A stretch of 64,000 bases of DNA from Bacteroidota bacterium (GTDB taxonomy: Bacteria > Bacteroidota > Bacteroidia > Chitinophagales > Chitinophagaceae), in NCBI GenBank assembly GCA_016712665.1, contig JADJQP010000001.1:992001-1056000 (forward strand), given 5' to 3'. The notes below the pieces were generated by a model. It was not told the origin of the DNA, did no database searches, and saw only the letters and a program-made list of their open reading frames with translations. A program made the position numbers and the translations under genes. Positions 45,556-54,369 of this stretch are shown piece by piece. The first letter of the stretch is position 1. Each line of letters starts with the position of its first letter.

Positions 45556-45800
45556 GTGGTAAAATTACAATTTATACCAATGTGATTTATTAAATAGTCC
45601 GCTATTTAGTTAATCTTATCTCAAAAGCTTTAGTGAGTAAATACCGATTGATACAAATGTTTAGACAAAATTGGCAACGAAATTTTGAACTATTACATTT
45701 GTCACTTCGGTATTACAAGGTGTATGTTTCTATTTTTATTTCAAAAAATCTAGGCTAGATATGCTACTTCATATTAAATTTGTGCAGAAATCTTTTAGAA

Positions 45801-46364
45801 ATGACTGAAGAAATAGAAAAAATACTGAAGCAAACAGACGATCAAATGAAGAAGGCTATTGCACACCTTGAGATCGAAATCCTTAAAGTAAGAGCCGGCA
45901 AAGCCTCCCCGCAAATGTTAGATGGCATCATGGTGGAGTATTATGGCGCTCCCACTCCCATTTCTCAGGTGGCAAACGTTAGTATCGTAGATGCCCGTAC
46001 CATTACCATACAACCATGGGAAAAAAATATGTTGGCACCTATTGATAGGGCTATCCTTGCAGCAAATATCGGTCTCACTCCACAAAATGATGGCGTGATG
46101 ATTAAACTATACCTGCCTCCCTTAACTGAGGAACGAAGACGAGAATTTGTAAAGAAGGTGATGTCAGAAGGAGAACACGCCAAAGTAGCCATACGTAATA
46201 TTCGACGTGATCATATGGAGGCCATCAAAAAATTGCAAAAGGATGGTATGAGTGAGGATCTGGCTAAAGATGCTGAGGGTAAAATACAGGCTATGACCGA
46301 CAAGAAAATAGTAGAAACCGACTATCATTGTTCTATTAAAGAAAAAGAGTTAATGACTGTATAA
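45801..46364 (+). CDS. frr: Ribosome recycling factor
   Basis: 187 residues, standard length. With EF-G it splits the post-termination ribosome. Pattern: MKKAIAHLEIEILKVRAGKASPQMLDGIMVEYYGAPTPISQVANVSI, NIGLTPQNDGVMIKLYLPPLTEERRREFVK and RRDHMEAIKKLQKDG. I chose the ATG at 45801; the frame is open further upstream to a TTG at 45780 but those codons are not part of the family. Confidence 0.97.
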   Translation: MTEEIEKILKQTDDQMKKAIAHLEIEILKVRAGKASPQMLDGIMVEYYGAPTPISQVANVSIVDARTITIQPWEKNMLAPIDRAILAANIGLTPQNDGVMIKLYLPPLTEERRREFVKKVMSEGEHAKVAIRNIRRDHMEAIKKLQKDGMSEDLAKDAEGKIQAMTDKKIVETDYHCSIKEKELMTV

Positions 46365-46367
46365 AAC

Positions 46368-47270
46368 ATGCTCGAAACAGTCAAAGAATACCTACATAAT
46401 AATTGGCTACTTGCCATTTCGACCCCTATTTATTCCGTACTCATACTATTGGAAGTTGTGGTGAGCAACTACAAAAGAAATCGGTATTATTCTTTTAAGG
46501 AGACCGTAATGAATTTCTGGCTGAATATTGCCAATACGACATTGGGTTTAGGTATTAAGGTCGGAATTTTGTTTATTTTAGGTTGGTTTTTTTCATTTCA
46601 TTTGGTAACATGGCAGCCAAGCATTTTATATTGGGTCGTATTATTTTTTGGGGTGGATATCTGCTTTTATTTTGAGCATAGATGCGAGCATTATTCAAGA
46701 ATTTTGTGGGCGGTACATGTTACGCATCATTCTTCGCAAGAGTTTAATCTGACCACCGGTTTTCGCTCTTCTGTCTTTCGGCCATTCGTCTCATTTTGGT
46801 TTTTTATTCCTCTGGTAATTATTGGCTTTCATCCCTTGGATATTTTATTGATGGATGCCATTTGTCAAATTTATGGCATTATAGTGCATACCCGTTATAT
46901 CAAAAAAATGCCTCATTGGTTTGAAGCTATTTTTGTCAGTCCTTCACATCATCGCGTGCATCATGCAAGCAACGTACGATACCTCGATAAAAATATGGGA
47001 ATGGTACTAATCATCTGGGATCGATTCTTTGGAACCTATCAACCAGAACTTGAGGAGGAGGCGGTGGTATATGGATTGACCAAAAATCCCGAACATCCCC
47101 ATCATCCCATTCGTATTATTACACATGAATGGGAAAGCCTTTTTAAAGATCTTACCAGAAAGGAAATTTCATTTAAAGAGTTTGTTTTGTACTTAGTCAA
47201 TCCTCCTGGTTGGAGTCATGATGGCAAAACAAAGACTGCAAAACAATTGCGAAAAGAGTCGAGAAAATAA
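46368..47270 (+). CDS. Sterol desaturase / fatty acid hydroxylase family protein
   Basis: 300-residue integral membrane di-iron oxygenase. Histidine boxes: H104-x3-H108 in FEHRCEHYS, H117-x2-HH121 in HVTHHSS and HHRVHH (194-199). Four to five membrane helices surround them. The family hydroxylates or desaturates lipids, sterols or carotenoids; the substrate cannot be told here. It starts 3 bp after the frr stop, so it may share the transcript. A ~50-residue C-terminal extension (ITHEWESLFKDL ... NPPGWSHDGK) is typical of one Bacteroidota subgroup. Confidence 0.88.
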   Translation: MLETVKEYLHNNWLLAISTPIYSVLILLEVVVSNYKRNRYYSFKETVMNFWLNIANTTLGLGIKVGILFILGWFFSFHLVTWQPSILYWVVLFFGVDICFYFEHRCEHYSRILWAVHVTHHSSQEFNLTTGFRSSVFRPFVSFWFFIPLVIIGFHPLDILLMDAICQIYGIIVHTRYIKKMPHWFEAIFVSPSHHRVHHASNVRYLDKNMGMVLIIWDRFFGTYQPELEEEAVVYGLTKNPEHPHHPIRIITHEWESLFKDLTRKEISFKEFVLYLVNPPGWSHDGKTKTAKQLRKESRK

Positions 47271-47471
47271 CCATTTTTAATATAAGGAGTGTTGCGAACA
47301 TTGCCCATGTCGCATAACGAATGGTACACCTCGTTTTAATCGTCAGAAAAGGGTAGTCTATCGAATAATGATTCTGAATTTCCTATCCTCTTGATTACTT
47401 ACCAACTGCATTGCAATTATTCGCGTCTTAAAATTGTTGAGTAAAATTTTTTTAATCAAAAAAGTATAATT

Positions 47472-48378
47472 ATGAAAAAGATTCTTTTCGTTGCCATTAT
47501 TTCGACCTTCATGTTGGGATTTGCTTCTTGCAAAAAAAACAATCCTTCAAGCAAAGGATCCAATCCATTCGTTACCGCTCCAATTGTAAATGAGCCACCG
47601 GTTAACACCTTACCAGTAGGAAGCGTTCCGAAATCATTTACGCAAAAGGCGTTAATTGAGGAGTTTACCGGCGAGTGGTGTGGCGCCTGCCCTGGCGGTG
47701 CCTCTTTAATGGAATCCATTATGACCGCCAATCCTGATAAAGTATATGGAGCGGCCATTCACTATGCACAAGGAGGTACCGACCCTTATGGACTGCCATT
47801 TTTTAGTACCATCCAAAATTATTTTATAGCAGGATCTGGGATCACTTCAGTTGGTTTTCCAAATGGAATTATTTCTAGAAATCTTAGCATAAGTGCAGGT
47901 TATGAAAATTCTGTCCTTAATGGCGCCGGCGACTGGCAAACATTAACCAATACTGTGTTGGCTAAAACTGCCAAGTGCGGACTCGGATTAGTTACCAAAG
48001 AAGCAGGTGACAAATTAAGTGTTGACGTATATGTAGGATACAATGCTCCGGTAGTCGCTACTAAGGGGAGTTTGAAAATCACTGTTTATTTGATTGAAAA
48101 TGATTTGTATCAATCAAGCTGGTGGCGGTGCCGGTTACTTGCATCAACATGTTTTGCGACATGTAATTAGTGGTAATTTGGGTGATGATATTGATTTGAG
48201 TTCTGGAGAGAAGTATACAAAAGTTTCTTTTAAAAATGTGGACATTGCCGGTAAGTATAAAAATAAGAACAACTTACATGTTATTGCCTTTGTTAATCAA
48301 GATGCTACAGCAGCAAAAGATCTCAACATCTTAAATGTTCAAGAGGCTGGTATCAACGAAACTAAGAAATGGGACTAA
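47472..48378 (+). CDS. Omp28-like outer-membrane lipoprotein (one frameshift)
   Basis: Lipoprotein signal MKKILFVAIISTFMLGFASC, then a thioredoxin-like domain with LIEEFTGEWCGACPGGASLME (Cys-x2-Cys) and a beta-rich C-terminal half. This matches the Omp28-related family of Bacteroidota surface lipoproteins. An extra A at about 48116-48117 breaks the frame; with one removed it reads YQSAGGGAGYLHQHVLRHVISG. Corrected length is about 301 residues. A terminator follows directly. Confidence 0.83.
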
Positions 48379-48393
48379 GTCCATTTAACTAGC

Positions 48394-48423
48394 AAAAAAG
48401 CACTCCAAATTGGGGTGCTTTTT
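48394..48423 (+). terminator. Terminator of the Omp28-like gene
   Basis: AAAAAGCACTCC (48395-48406) pairs with GGGGTGCTTTTT (48412-48423) with one G-U, 5-nt loop, followed by a T-rich stretch. It is 16 bp after the stop. Confidence 0.85.
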
Positions 48424-48645
48424 ATTTTAGAAACCTCTTTGTCTATTTCTAAACCGTAGTATTGATTGATTCCATACAGATTCGTAGAAATTCAATTTAT
48501 GCGCCTTTAAAATTAGTCTTTTCCAATTGGTGCTCCTACCACTTAAGTATGCTGCTTTAATCAACATTCTAATTTATATGGCAGTTATGGATTTCGTAAA
48601 ATGAGCTATTTTGAAAATAGAATGGTTTCTAAATCCGATAACTTT

Positions 48646-49361
48646 TTAGTCCAGATTATCAATAAAATAGTCTTGATATTCTATCGGAATTCCTACGTCT
48701 TCGTAACACTCAATTGGATACCAAAGAGCATCGTCTATCAAAAAATATTCGAGGCAGTGAGAGCCGATATCCAATTTATAATCCAAATGTGAAAAGCCGG
48801 GTACAAAATAGCCAGGGTAATAATATTGGAAATCGTTTTTCTTACAAATTTCTATTTGCAAATAAATGAGATAACGTCCCAAACTGTGTGGTTTATACGC
48901 AGGATGATAATAGGCAGCAATTCCTTCTGCGCTTTTGAATCCAATATCAAAATAACTGCATGCTATCAATTGATCCTGGTCGTAAATATTGATTTCGTAG
49001 GTATTGTAAATATTAGCTGGTATATACACATAACCATCTAAAAGTTGATGAAGCGATGCGGCGGTATCGAAGGAAACACTGTCCTTATATTTTCAAAAAG
49101 TTCGACATGTGTGTCGGTGATGACGGCTCTTTTTAATTCAATACGAAAGTTCTTATTGCGTTTTTTTAAATTGCTGATGGACTTACCGGATTGATACTTT
49201 TTTAAATCGTGCCGAAGCCAAATCGTTCGATATACGCACGATTGGAACAAAACGAATTCAGTAGTGAAAATAGACTGGCCCATTCTAAACCATCCTCTAG
49301 CTAACAATAAATCAAGCGCTTTTGGATCGAGATTTTGAGGATATTTGACTTGCTCAAACAT
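48646..49361 (-). CDS. Arginyl-tRNA-protein transferase homologue (one frameshift)
   Basis: Corrected length about 238 residues. Resembles the bacterial Ate1/Bpt fold that transfers an amino acid from aminoacyl-tRNA to protein N-termini for N-degron breakdown: RGWFRMGQSIFTTEFVLF, YRTIWLRHDLKKY, NKNFRIELKRAVIT, YNTYEINIYDQDQLIACSYFDIG, AYYHPAYKPHSLGRYLIYLQIEICKKNDFQYYYPGY and HLDYKLDIG. The A-run at 49040-49043 is one base short; with five the two halves join as RFINFLDGYVYIPAN. The start is the ATG at 49361. The short N-terminus lacks the Cys-rich region of eukaryotic Ate1. Confidence 0.75.
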
Positions 49362-49447
49362 AGTTGCCAACAAAAATAACATTTGTTACTCGGTATCCGA
49401 ATTTATATGGAATGAAATGTATGGCTTGACAGTGAAATACTTCTAGT

Positions 49448-50698
49448 CTAGTTTACCTTGCTATTTCGAATACTTTTTTCAGCAACTTTATGTATGGCAA
49501 CATTGAAGTACAATAGAGCTCCAAAGAAAGCATAGAAAATGATTCCGCTTTGTCTTGAAAGGATGTTCTCGGTAAGACAGGAAACCATCACTATCAGTAA
49601 AAATGCATAATAGAGTACATTCTTTAGAAGGATTGCCTTTTTGATATGAAAAATGAATATGGAAATGAAGAAGAGAAAACCGGCAAGGCCAAAGCAAATC
49701 CATTGATTTAGATATTCGTTGTGTGAGTTGTAACTTGTAATCATCTGACCGCTTAGTACTGATACATTGTAATAGACGGCATCCAGATATTCCTGCAACT
49801 TGGCAGGTCCTATTCCAAACAACCAGGAGTCATTCAATATTTGCAAGTCTATTTGGTAAATGAGTTTTCTAAAATGCACACTGTTTTCAACTGCGTTGGT
49901 ATTGCTTTTTGAGAAGTAGGTGAACACCTCTGCTATCCGGTCGTGAAAGTAGGGGAATGCTATATACGAAACCACCAAAACCACTGAAGCAGTCAATAAT
50001 ATCCAAGGGGTCTGCACCCAGTGTGTGAAACGAGAAGAAAAGAAATATACATATAAAATGAAAACGATGAGTAATGATATTTTGGGCGTCAGCAATAGTA
50101 AGAACAAGAAAAGTACGATTTGTGCCCCAACGCGGTACCAATTCCTAGCAGTTGCAGCAAATTTATCGAATAGCAGAATCGCCAGTGAAAAGCAAATAAA
50201 CATTCCATAATAGGTGGGATGAATATCAGTGATTTTTTCAAATAAAAGACGATACGCAACATGACTACTAAGTGCTTGATTCCAATGCGACAATTGAAAA
50301 AGTATCATACAATTTACAATGATACCATGGATACAGTTGCCGGCCACAAACCAATGAAGTTCACCTAATGGGGATTTTGAAGAAAGTTTGTACATCAATG
50401 GCAGCATAAAAGGAAGCAAAAAGATGGAAATTTTTCGTTCTAGCAATGACTGAAGAATCGGAAGACTTTTTGAGGGCGTTAATGGAATATAGGCCACATA
50501 AAAAAGATAGGCACCTCCCAATAAGAGGGCCGCAACTACTTCCCGTCTGCTAAAAGAGATTCTTTGTTGCAGGGCGTGTATTCCAATCCAAATACAACAT
50601 AGGATTAAGGTTCCAGTTTGAAGTTTAGCCGGTAAAAAAAAGGAGACAAATAGCAATCTGTACAACCATGACTCTAACCGTGCATACATCTCTTGCAT
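49448..50698 (-). CDS. O-antigen ligase / Wzy-type polymerase family membrane protein
   Basis: 416 residues, about 11-12 hydrophobic helices with a large periplasmic loop (about 265-320) holding LIYQIDLQILNDSWLFGIGPAKLQEYLD and YNSHNEYLNQW, the H-N-E pattern of the Wzy_C/O-antigen ligase family. It joins or polymerises glycan repeats on undecaprenyl phosphate or lipid A core at the periplasmic face. Its start overlaps the stop of the upstream GT4 gene by one base. Confidence 0.85.
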   Translation of the reverse strand: MQEMYARLESWLYRLLFVSFFLPAKLQTGTLILCCIWIGIHALQQRISFSRREVVAALLLGGAYLFYVAYIPLTPSKSLPILQSLLERKISIFLLPFMLPLMYKLSSKSPLGELHWFVAGNCIHGIIVNCMILFQLSHWNQALSSHVAYRLLFEKITDIHPTYYGMFICFSLAILLFDKFAATARNWYRVGAQIVLFLFLLLLTPKISLLIVFILYVYFFSSRFTHWVQTPWILLTASVVLVVSYIAFPYFHDRIAEVFTYFSKSNTNAVENSVHFRKLIYQIDLQILNDSWLFGIGPAKLQEYLDAVYYNVSVLSGQMITSYNSHNEYLNQWICFGLAGFLFFISIFIFHIKKAILLKNVLYYAFLLIVMVSCLTENILSRQSGIIFYAFFGALLYFNVAIHKVAEKSIRNSKVN

Positions 50699-51822
50699 TA
50701 TTGATGTGAATTCTGTTGATGATATTTTTCTAAAACATACTTTTGAAACGCCATTCGGAAATTATCTGCTGCAAAGGTAGCCGCATGTTTACTGATTTCT
50801 TCATGATTGCTAAGTGGTGCCTTTTCGAATTTGAGAACCGCTTCGGTAATAGAAGCGACGGTTTGCTCTTCAAAAAAGTATCCGGTGCGACCTTCTACTA
50901 CTGTTTCCTTATATCCCCCATATTGGAGAGCCAGTACCGGAGTCCCTGTAGACTGAGCTTCTACGCACATAATGCCAAAATCTTCCTTGGCTGCAAAGAT
51001 GCAGGCTTTTGCATTTTGCATATACAAAATTAATTCATTGTCATGCTGATAACCCAACCACACAATATTATCTGTATCTTGAATCAAGTTTTTTATTTTT
51101 TTACTATCATAGCCATCTCCGATAAGTATTAGTTTTTTGTGCGGAAGGTTTTTGAAGGCCTTAATAATGATGTCCATTTTTTTATATGGTACAAATCGCC
51201 CTACCGCCAGGTAGAAGTCTTGTCGAGGGTTGATGCTTACGCTAAATTTGTGTGTGTTTACCGGCGGGTAAATCACTACTGAATCTCTCTTGTAAATTTC
51301 TTTAATCTGGTGTTGAATATGTTTGGAGTTGGCAATAAAATAATCGACCTGTGTAGCCGATTGTAAATCCCATTTTCGGATATAGGGTAAAATCATCTGA
51401 ATGAGGCGCAATTTAATACCCGAAAAATCTTGCAAATAATCTTCATTTAAATACCAGGCATACCGCATCGGAGTGTGGCAATAACAAATGTGCAATTTGT
51501 TTTTTGGATGGGTGAAGCCTTTTGCAATGGCATGTGATGAGCTGATGTAAATATCCGCTTTTTGAATGCGTAGATGCTTCACCACAAAAGGCATCAGGGG
51601 TAATAAGGTTTTGTAGATACGACCTATAAATGGAACATGCTGTAACCAGGATGTGTGGCATGGCAAATTGTGCAGGATGTCTTTTTTTTCCTCCGGTGTC
51701 AGCTTATTAAATAAGGTGTACAGATGCACGTCTTCATTCCGAAAAATAGAAAGAATTTCGCTTACCACTTTTTCGGAGCCGGCGTTTACACGCAACCAAT
51801 CATGTATGAGTGCAATTTTCAT
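50698..51822 (-). CDS. Glycosyltransferase family 4
   Basis: 374 residues, GT-B fold. N-domain: MKIALIHDWLRVNAGSEKVVSEIL, then CYCHTPMRYAWYLNEDY, a segment typical of mannosyl- or similar transferases. C-domain: YLAVGRFVPYKKMDIIIKAFKNLP, and EDFGIMCVEAQSTGTPVLALQYGGYKETV (E-x7-E region). It should add a sugar to the growing surface glycan in the cytoplasm. Overlaps the upstream GT4 by 23 bp and the ligase gene by 1 bp. Confidence 0.9.
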   Translation of the reverse strand: MKIALIHDWLRVNAGSEKVVSEILSIFRNEDVHLYTLFNKLTPEEKKDILHNLPCHTSWLQHVPFIGRIYKTLLPLMPFVVKHLRIQKADIYISSSHAIAKGFTHPKNKLHICYCHTPMRYAWYLNEDYLQDFSGIKLRLIQMILPYIRKWDLQSATQVDYFIANSKHIQHQIKEIYKRDSVVIYPPVNTHKFSVSINPRQDFYLAVGRFVPYKKMDIIIKAFKNLPHKKLILIGDGYDSKKIKNLIQDTDNIVWLGYQHDNELILYMQNAKACIFAAKEDFGIMCVEAQSTGTPVLALQYGGYKETVVEGRTGYFFEEQTVASITEAVLKFEKAPLSNHEEISKHAATFAADNFRMAFQKYVLEKYHQQNSHQ

Positions 51823-52849
51823 GAAGCTTCAATTGGTGAAGAATGGTATCGGCTGATACATGGTAGTCGTATTTTGAATTCAGTTGAGCAATGCTATTTT
51901 CGGTTGGTGATGGAATGCTTGCTATCCGATTCAACATTTCGGTAAGCGCTTTTCTGTCAGTGGAACTACAGAAGGAAACAGCGCCGCTAAATAATTCCCT
52001 AAAGGCGGGAATATCAGAGCAAATTACCTTGCAGTGAAATTGGAGGGATTCTAACACAGGAATTCCAAAGCCTTCATATAAGGAAAGAAAACAGGCCATT
52101 TCGGCTTTCTTATAGTATTCAATTAATTGGGTGTCGGTAGCATCTTCAATCCATTTGATTTTCGGATTAGGCTCTATGGAAATGGATTGGAAAATACCAT
52201 TTTTTCTACCGATAATTATTAATTGGTAATCTTTAACCAATTCAGAAGCAAGGAAGCCCTCAATAAGGAATTGGGTATTTTTTTGATTCGTTAAAGAGCC
52301 CACCGTAAGAATCATTTTTTCTTTTGGTGCACATACATCCAATTTTGATTTCAGCACAGACGCAATGCCATTGTAGGTTACTGAAATGTTTTTCGGATTT
52401 AAGTGATAGTATGAAATTAATTCATTTTTGACTGTTTCGCTTACTGTAAACAAGTGGCGGGCTGATTGGCAAAGTTTTGGAATTAAAAAGTTGTACCATT
52501 TTCGGAACCAGTAGGAATGAGATGTTTCGAAAATTTTGAAAGCCACATCATGTACGGTCAGGCATTGATTGCTTGACAGCAACGGCCCTATATTGCAGGG
52601 CGAAAAGAGGAGTCCCCTTTTCATTCGTCTTAGATAAAGGGGAAGTTCAATCTGCTCCCACAAATGTCCGGTTAGCAAACCAATTGTTTTGACACCCAGT
52701 ACTTGTTTCCATTCAGGTTGCATCACATTTTTTGGACTGAGAAATATGATACCCGGATTCATTTTTTTCATTTGAATACACACTTCAAAAGCATACCTTT
52801 GCACACCTGTAAGGGGTTGTGTAATAAATCGGGCATTTACATAGATCAT
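51800..52849 (-). CDS. Glycosyltransferase family 4
   Basis: 349 residues, GT-B fold. MIYVNARFITQPLTGVQRYAFEVCIQM is the start seen in many EPS GT4 enzymes (G-V-Q-R-Y). Then LTVHDVAFKIF, NISVTYNGIASVLKSK, ILTVGSLTNQKNTQFLIEGF and the donor-site ACFLSLYEGFGIPVLESLQFHCKVICSDIPAFREL. First gene of the minus-strand half of the glycan cluster; 55 bp separate it from the divergent exporter genes. Confidence 0.9.
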   Translation of the reverse strand: MIYVNARFITQPLTGVQRYAFEVCIQMKKMNPGIIFLSPKNVMQPEWKQVLGVKTIGLLTGHLWEQIELPLYLRRMKRGLLFSPCNIGPLLSSNQCLTVHDVAFKIFETSHSYWFRKWYNFLIPKLCQSARHLFTVSETVKNELISYYHLNPKNISVTYNGIASVLKSKLDVCAPKEKMILTVGSLTNQKNTQFLIEGFLASELVKDYQLIIIGRKNGIFQSISIEPNPKIKWIEDATDTQLIEYYKKAEMACFLSLYEGFGIPVLESLQFHCKVICSDIPAFRELFSGAVSFCSSTDRKALTEMLNRIASIPSPTENSIAQLNSKYDYHVSADTILHQLKLHENCTHT

Positions 52850-52904
52850 AATTTCATCTGACGGGGCCTCTTTTTTACTGCAACTTACATATTTAATTAA
52901 TGTT

Positions 52905-53653
52905 ATGCAATTTTTGAATCAACTTTATGCATTGAGTAAACGGAATGTAATTTTGCGTTACAAGCATTCGTTGATTGGTTTTTTATGGGGATTCATCAAA
53001 CCACTGATTTACCTATTAATATTTATTGTCATTTTTAGCGCACAATTCAGCTCAGTCAAAAATTACGTACTGTATGCCACCTCTGGCATTCTTGTTTGGT
53101 TTTTCTTTTCCAATATTGTTAGTCAAGGGGTGCAAAGTATTATTCAAGCCTCCGGTATTATAAAGTCGGTCAAACTTCCCGTTTTGTTGTTTCCTTTGGC
53201 AGAAGTGGCAACCGAACTGTTTAATCTGGCTCTCGCCTTAATGGTTTATTTTGTTGTAATGCATTGGTTTGGGATGGTGTATAGCATTCAACTCATATGG
53301 CTCATTCCCATCTTGTTTATTTTTTCGATATTCAGTTTTAGCATCGCCATTTTTCTGGCAGCCTTGAATGTCTATTTTAGAGATATCGGTATTTTGTGGA
53401 ATACGATACAGCCTGCCATCTTTTACCTTACACCGATCGCCTATACCGAAGCATTGATACCTGAACGTTTTTCATTCGTGATCAAACTCAACCCTATTTA
53501 TTATTTCATAAAGCTTTTCAGGTATCCCTGTACGATGCCACAGCACCTGATTCACACTTGTTTTTTATCTGTATCTGCATCAGTATAGTTTCCTTGTTGT
53601 ATAGCCTTTTTATTTTTAACCGATTGAAAAATCAATTTATAACGGCCATATGA
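52905..53653 (+). CDS. ABC-2 type polysaccharide/O-antigen exporter, membrane subunit (one frameshift)
   Basis: Wzm-like permease, about 249 residues after correction, six membrane helices. NVILRYKHSLIGFLWGFIKPLIYLLIF at the N-terminus and LAALNVYFRDIGILWNTIQPAIFYLTPIAY are family signatures. The C-run at 53526-53528 is one base short; with four, the last helix reads FRYPLYDATAPDS ... SIVSLLYSLFIFNRLKNQFITAI and ends at a TGA that overlaps the ATG of the ATPase gene (ATGA). It exports a completed glycan on undecaprenyl pyrophosphate with the ATPase that follows. Confidence 0.92.
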
Positions 53654-54369
53654 GTACCTTGTTGCGTTTGGAGAATGTGTCTGTTCGGTATCGCACCAAT
53701 CATGCGAGTATTCACTCGGTGAAAGATTTGCTTACTTCATTTGCCAATCCGTTTGCTACGAAGGAAATTCTCTCGGATATACGTTTTACATTGAATGCAG
53801 GCAGCAGTCTGGGTATCCTTGGCCGAAATGGCTGTGGAAAGAGCACCTTACTGCGAACCATTGCCGGTATCATTAAACCTTCAAAGGGGCAACTGGTTGT
53901 GAATGGTAGTGTAGCGCCTATACTGGCTTTGGGGGCAGGACTTGAAATGGAATTAACCGGATATGAGAATATTGAGTTGCTGCTATCTCTTTACGGAAAA
54001 AGAGCAACGCCGGTGTTGGTAGATCAAATAGCGGCCTTTTCAGAACTTGATGACTTTACATTGCGGCAACCCGTGAAAGCGTATTCATCTGGAATGACGG
54101 CCCGTCTTACCTTCTCTATTTCGTTTTCGCAGCAATGCGATATATATATCATCGATGAAGTAATGGCTGTTGGTGATATGGGATTTCAGGCTAAGTGTAT
54201 GCAACGTATTCATGCGTTGCAAGAGGCCGGGAAATCGTTTTTGTTTGTATCTCATTTTCCCGACGAGGTGGAACGAATTTGTGATCAGGCTATTTTATTA
54301 GATCAGGGAAAATTAATTTTAAAAGGAAGTTCAGCAAGTATATGTCAAGAGTACAGGAAGTTATTTTAA
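53650..54369 (+). CDS. ABC exporter ATP-binding subunit (Wzt-like, short)
   Basis: 239 residues. Walker A GRNGCGKST (58-66), signature YSSGMTARL, Walker B DIYIIDEVMAVGD and the H-loop in FVSHF. The long helical N-terminus before Walker A and APILALGAGLEMELTGYENI are typical of polysaccharide exporters. It stops after the nucleotide-binding domain, so it lacks the C-terminal carbohydrate-binding domain of Wzt proteins that recognise a capped O-antigen. Four-base ATGA overlap with the permease; 28-bp overlap with the GT2 gene if that starts at 54342. Confidence 0.94.
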   Translation: MSTLLRLENVSVRYRTNHASIHSVKDLLTSFANPFATKEILSDIRFTLNAGSSLGILGRNGCGKSTLLRTIAGIIKPSKGQLVVNGSVAPILALGAGLEMELTGYENIELLLSLYGKRATPVLVDQIAAFSELDDFTLRQPVKAYSSGMTARLTFSISFSQQCDIYIIDEVMAVGDMGFQAKCMQRIHALQEAGKSFLFVSHFPDEVERICDQAILLDQGKLILKGSSASICQEYRKLF

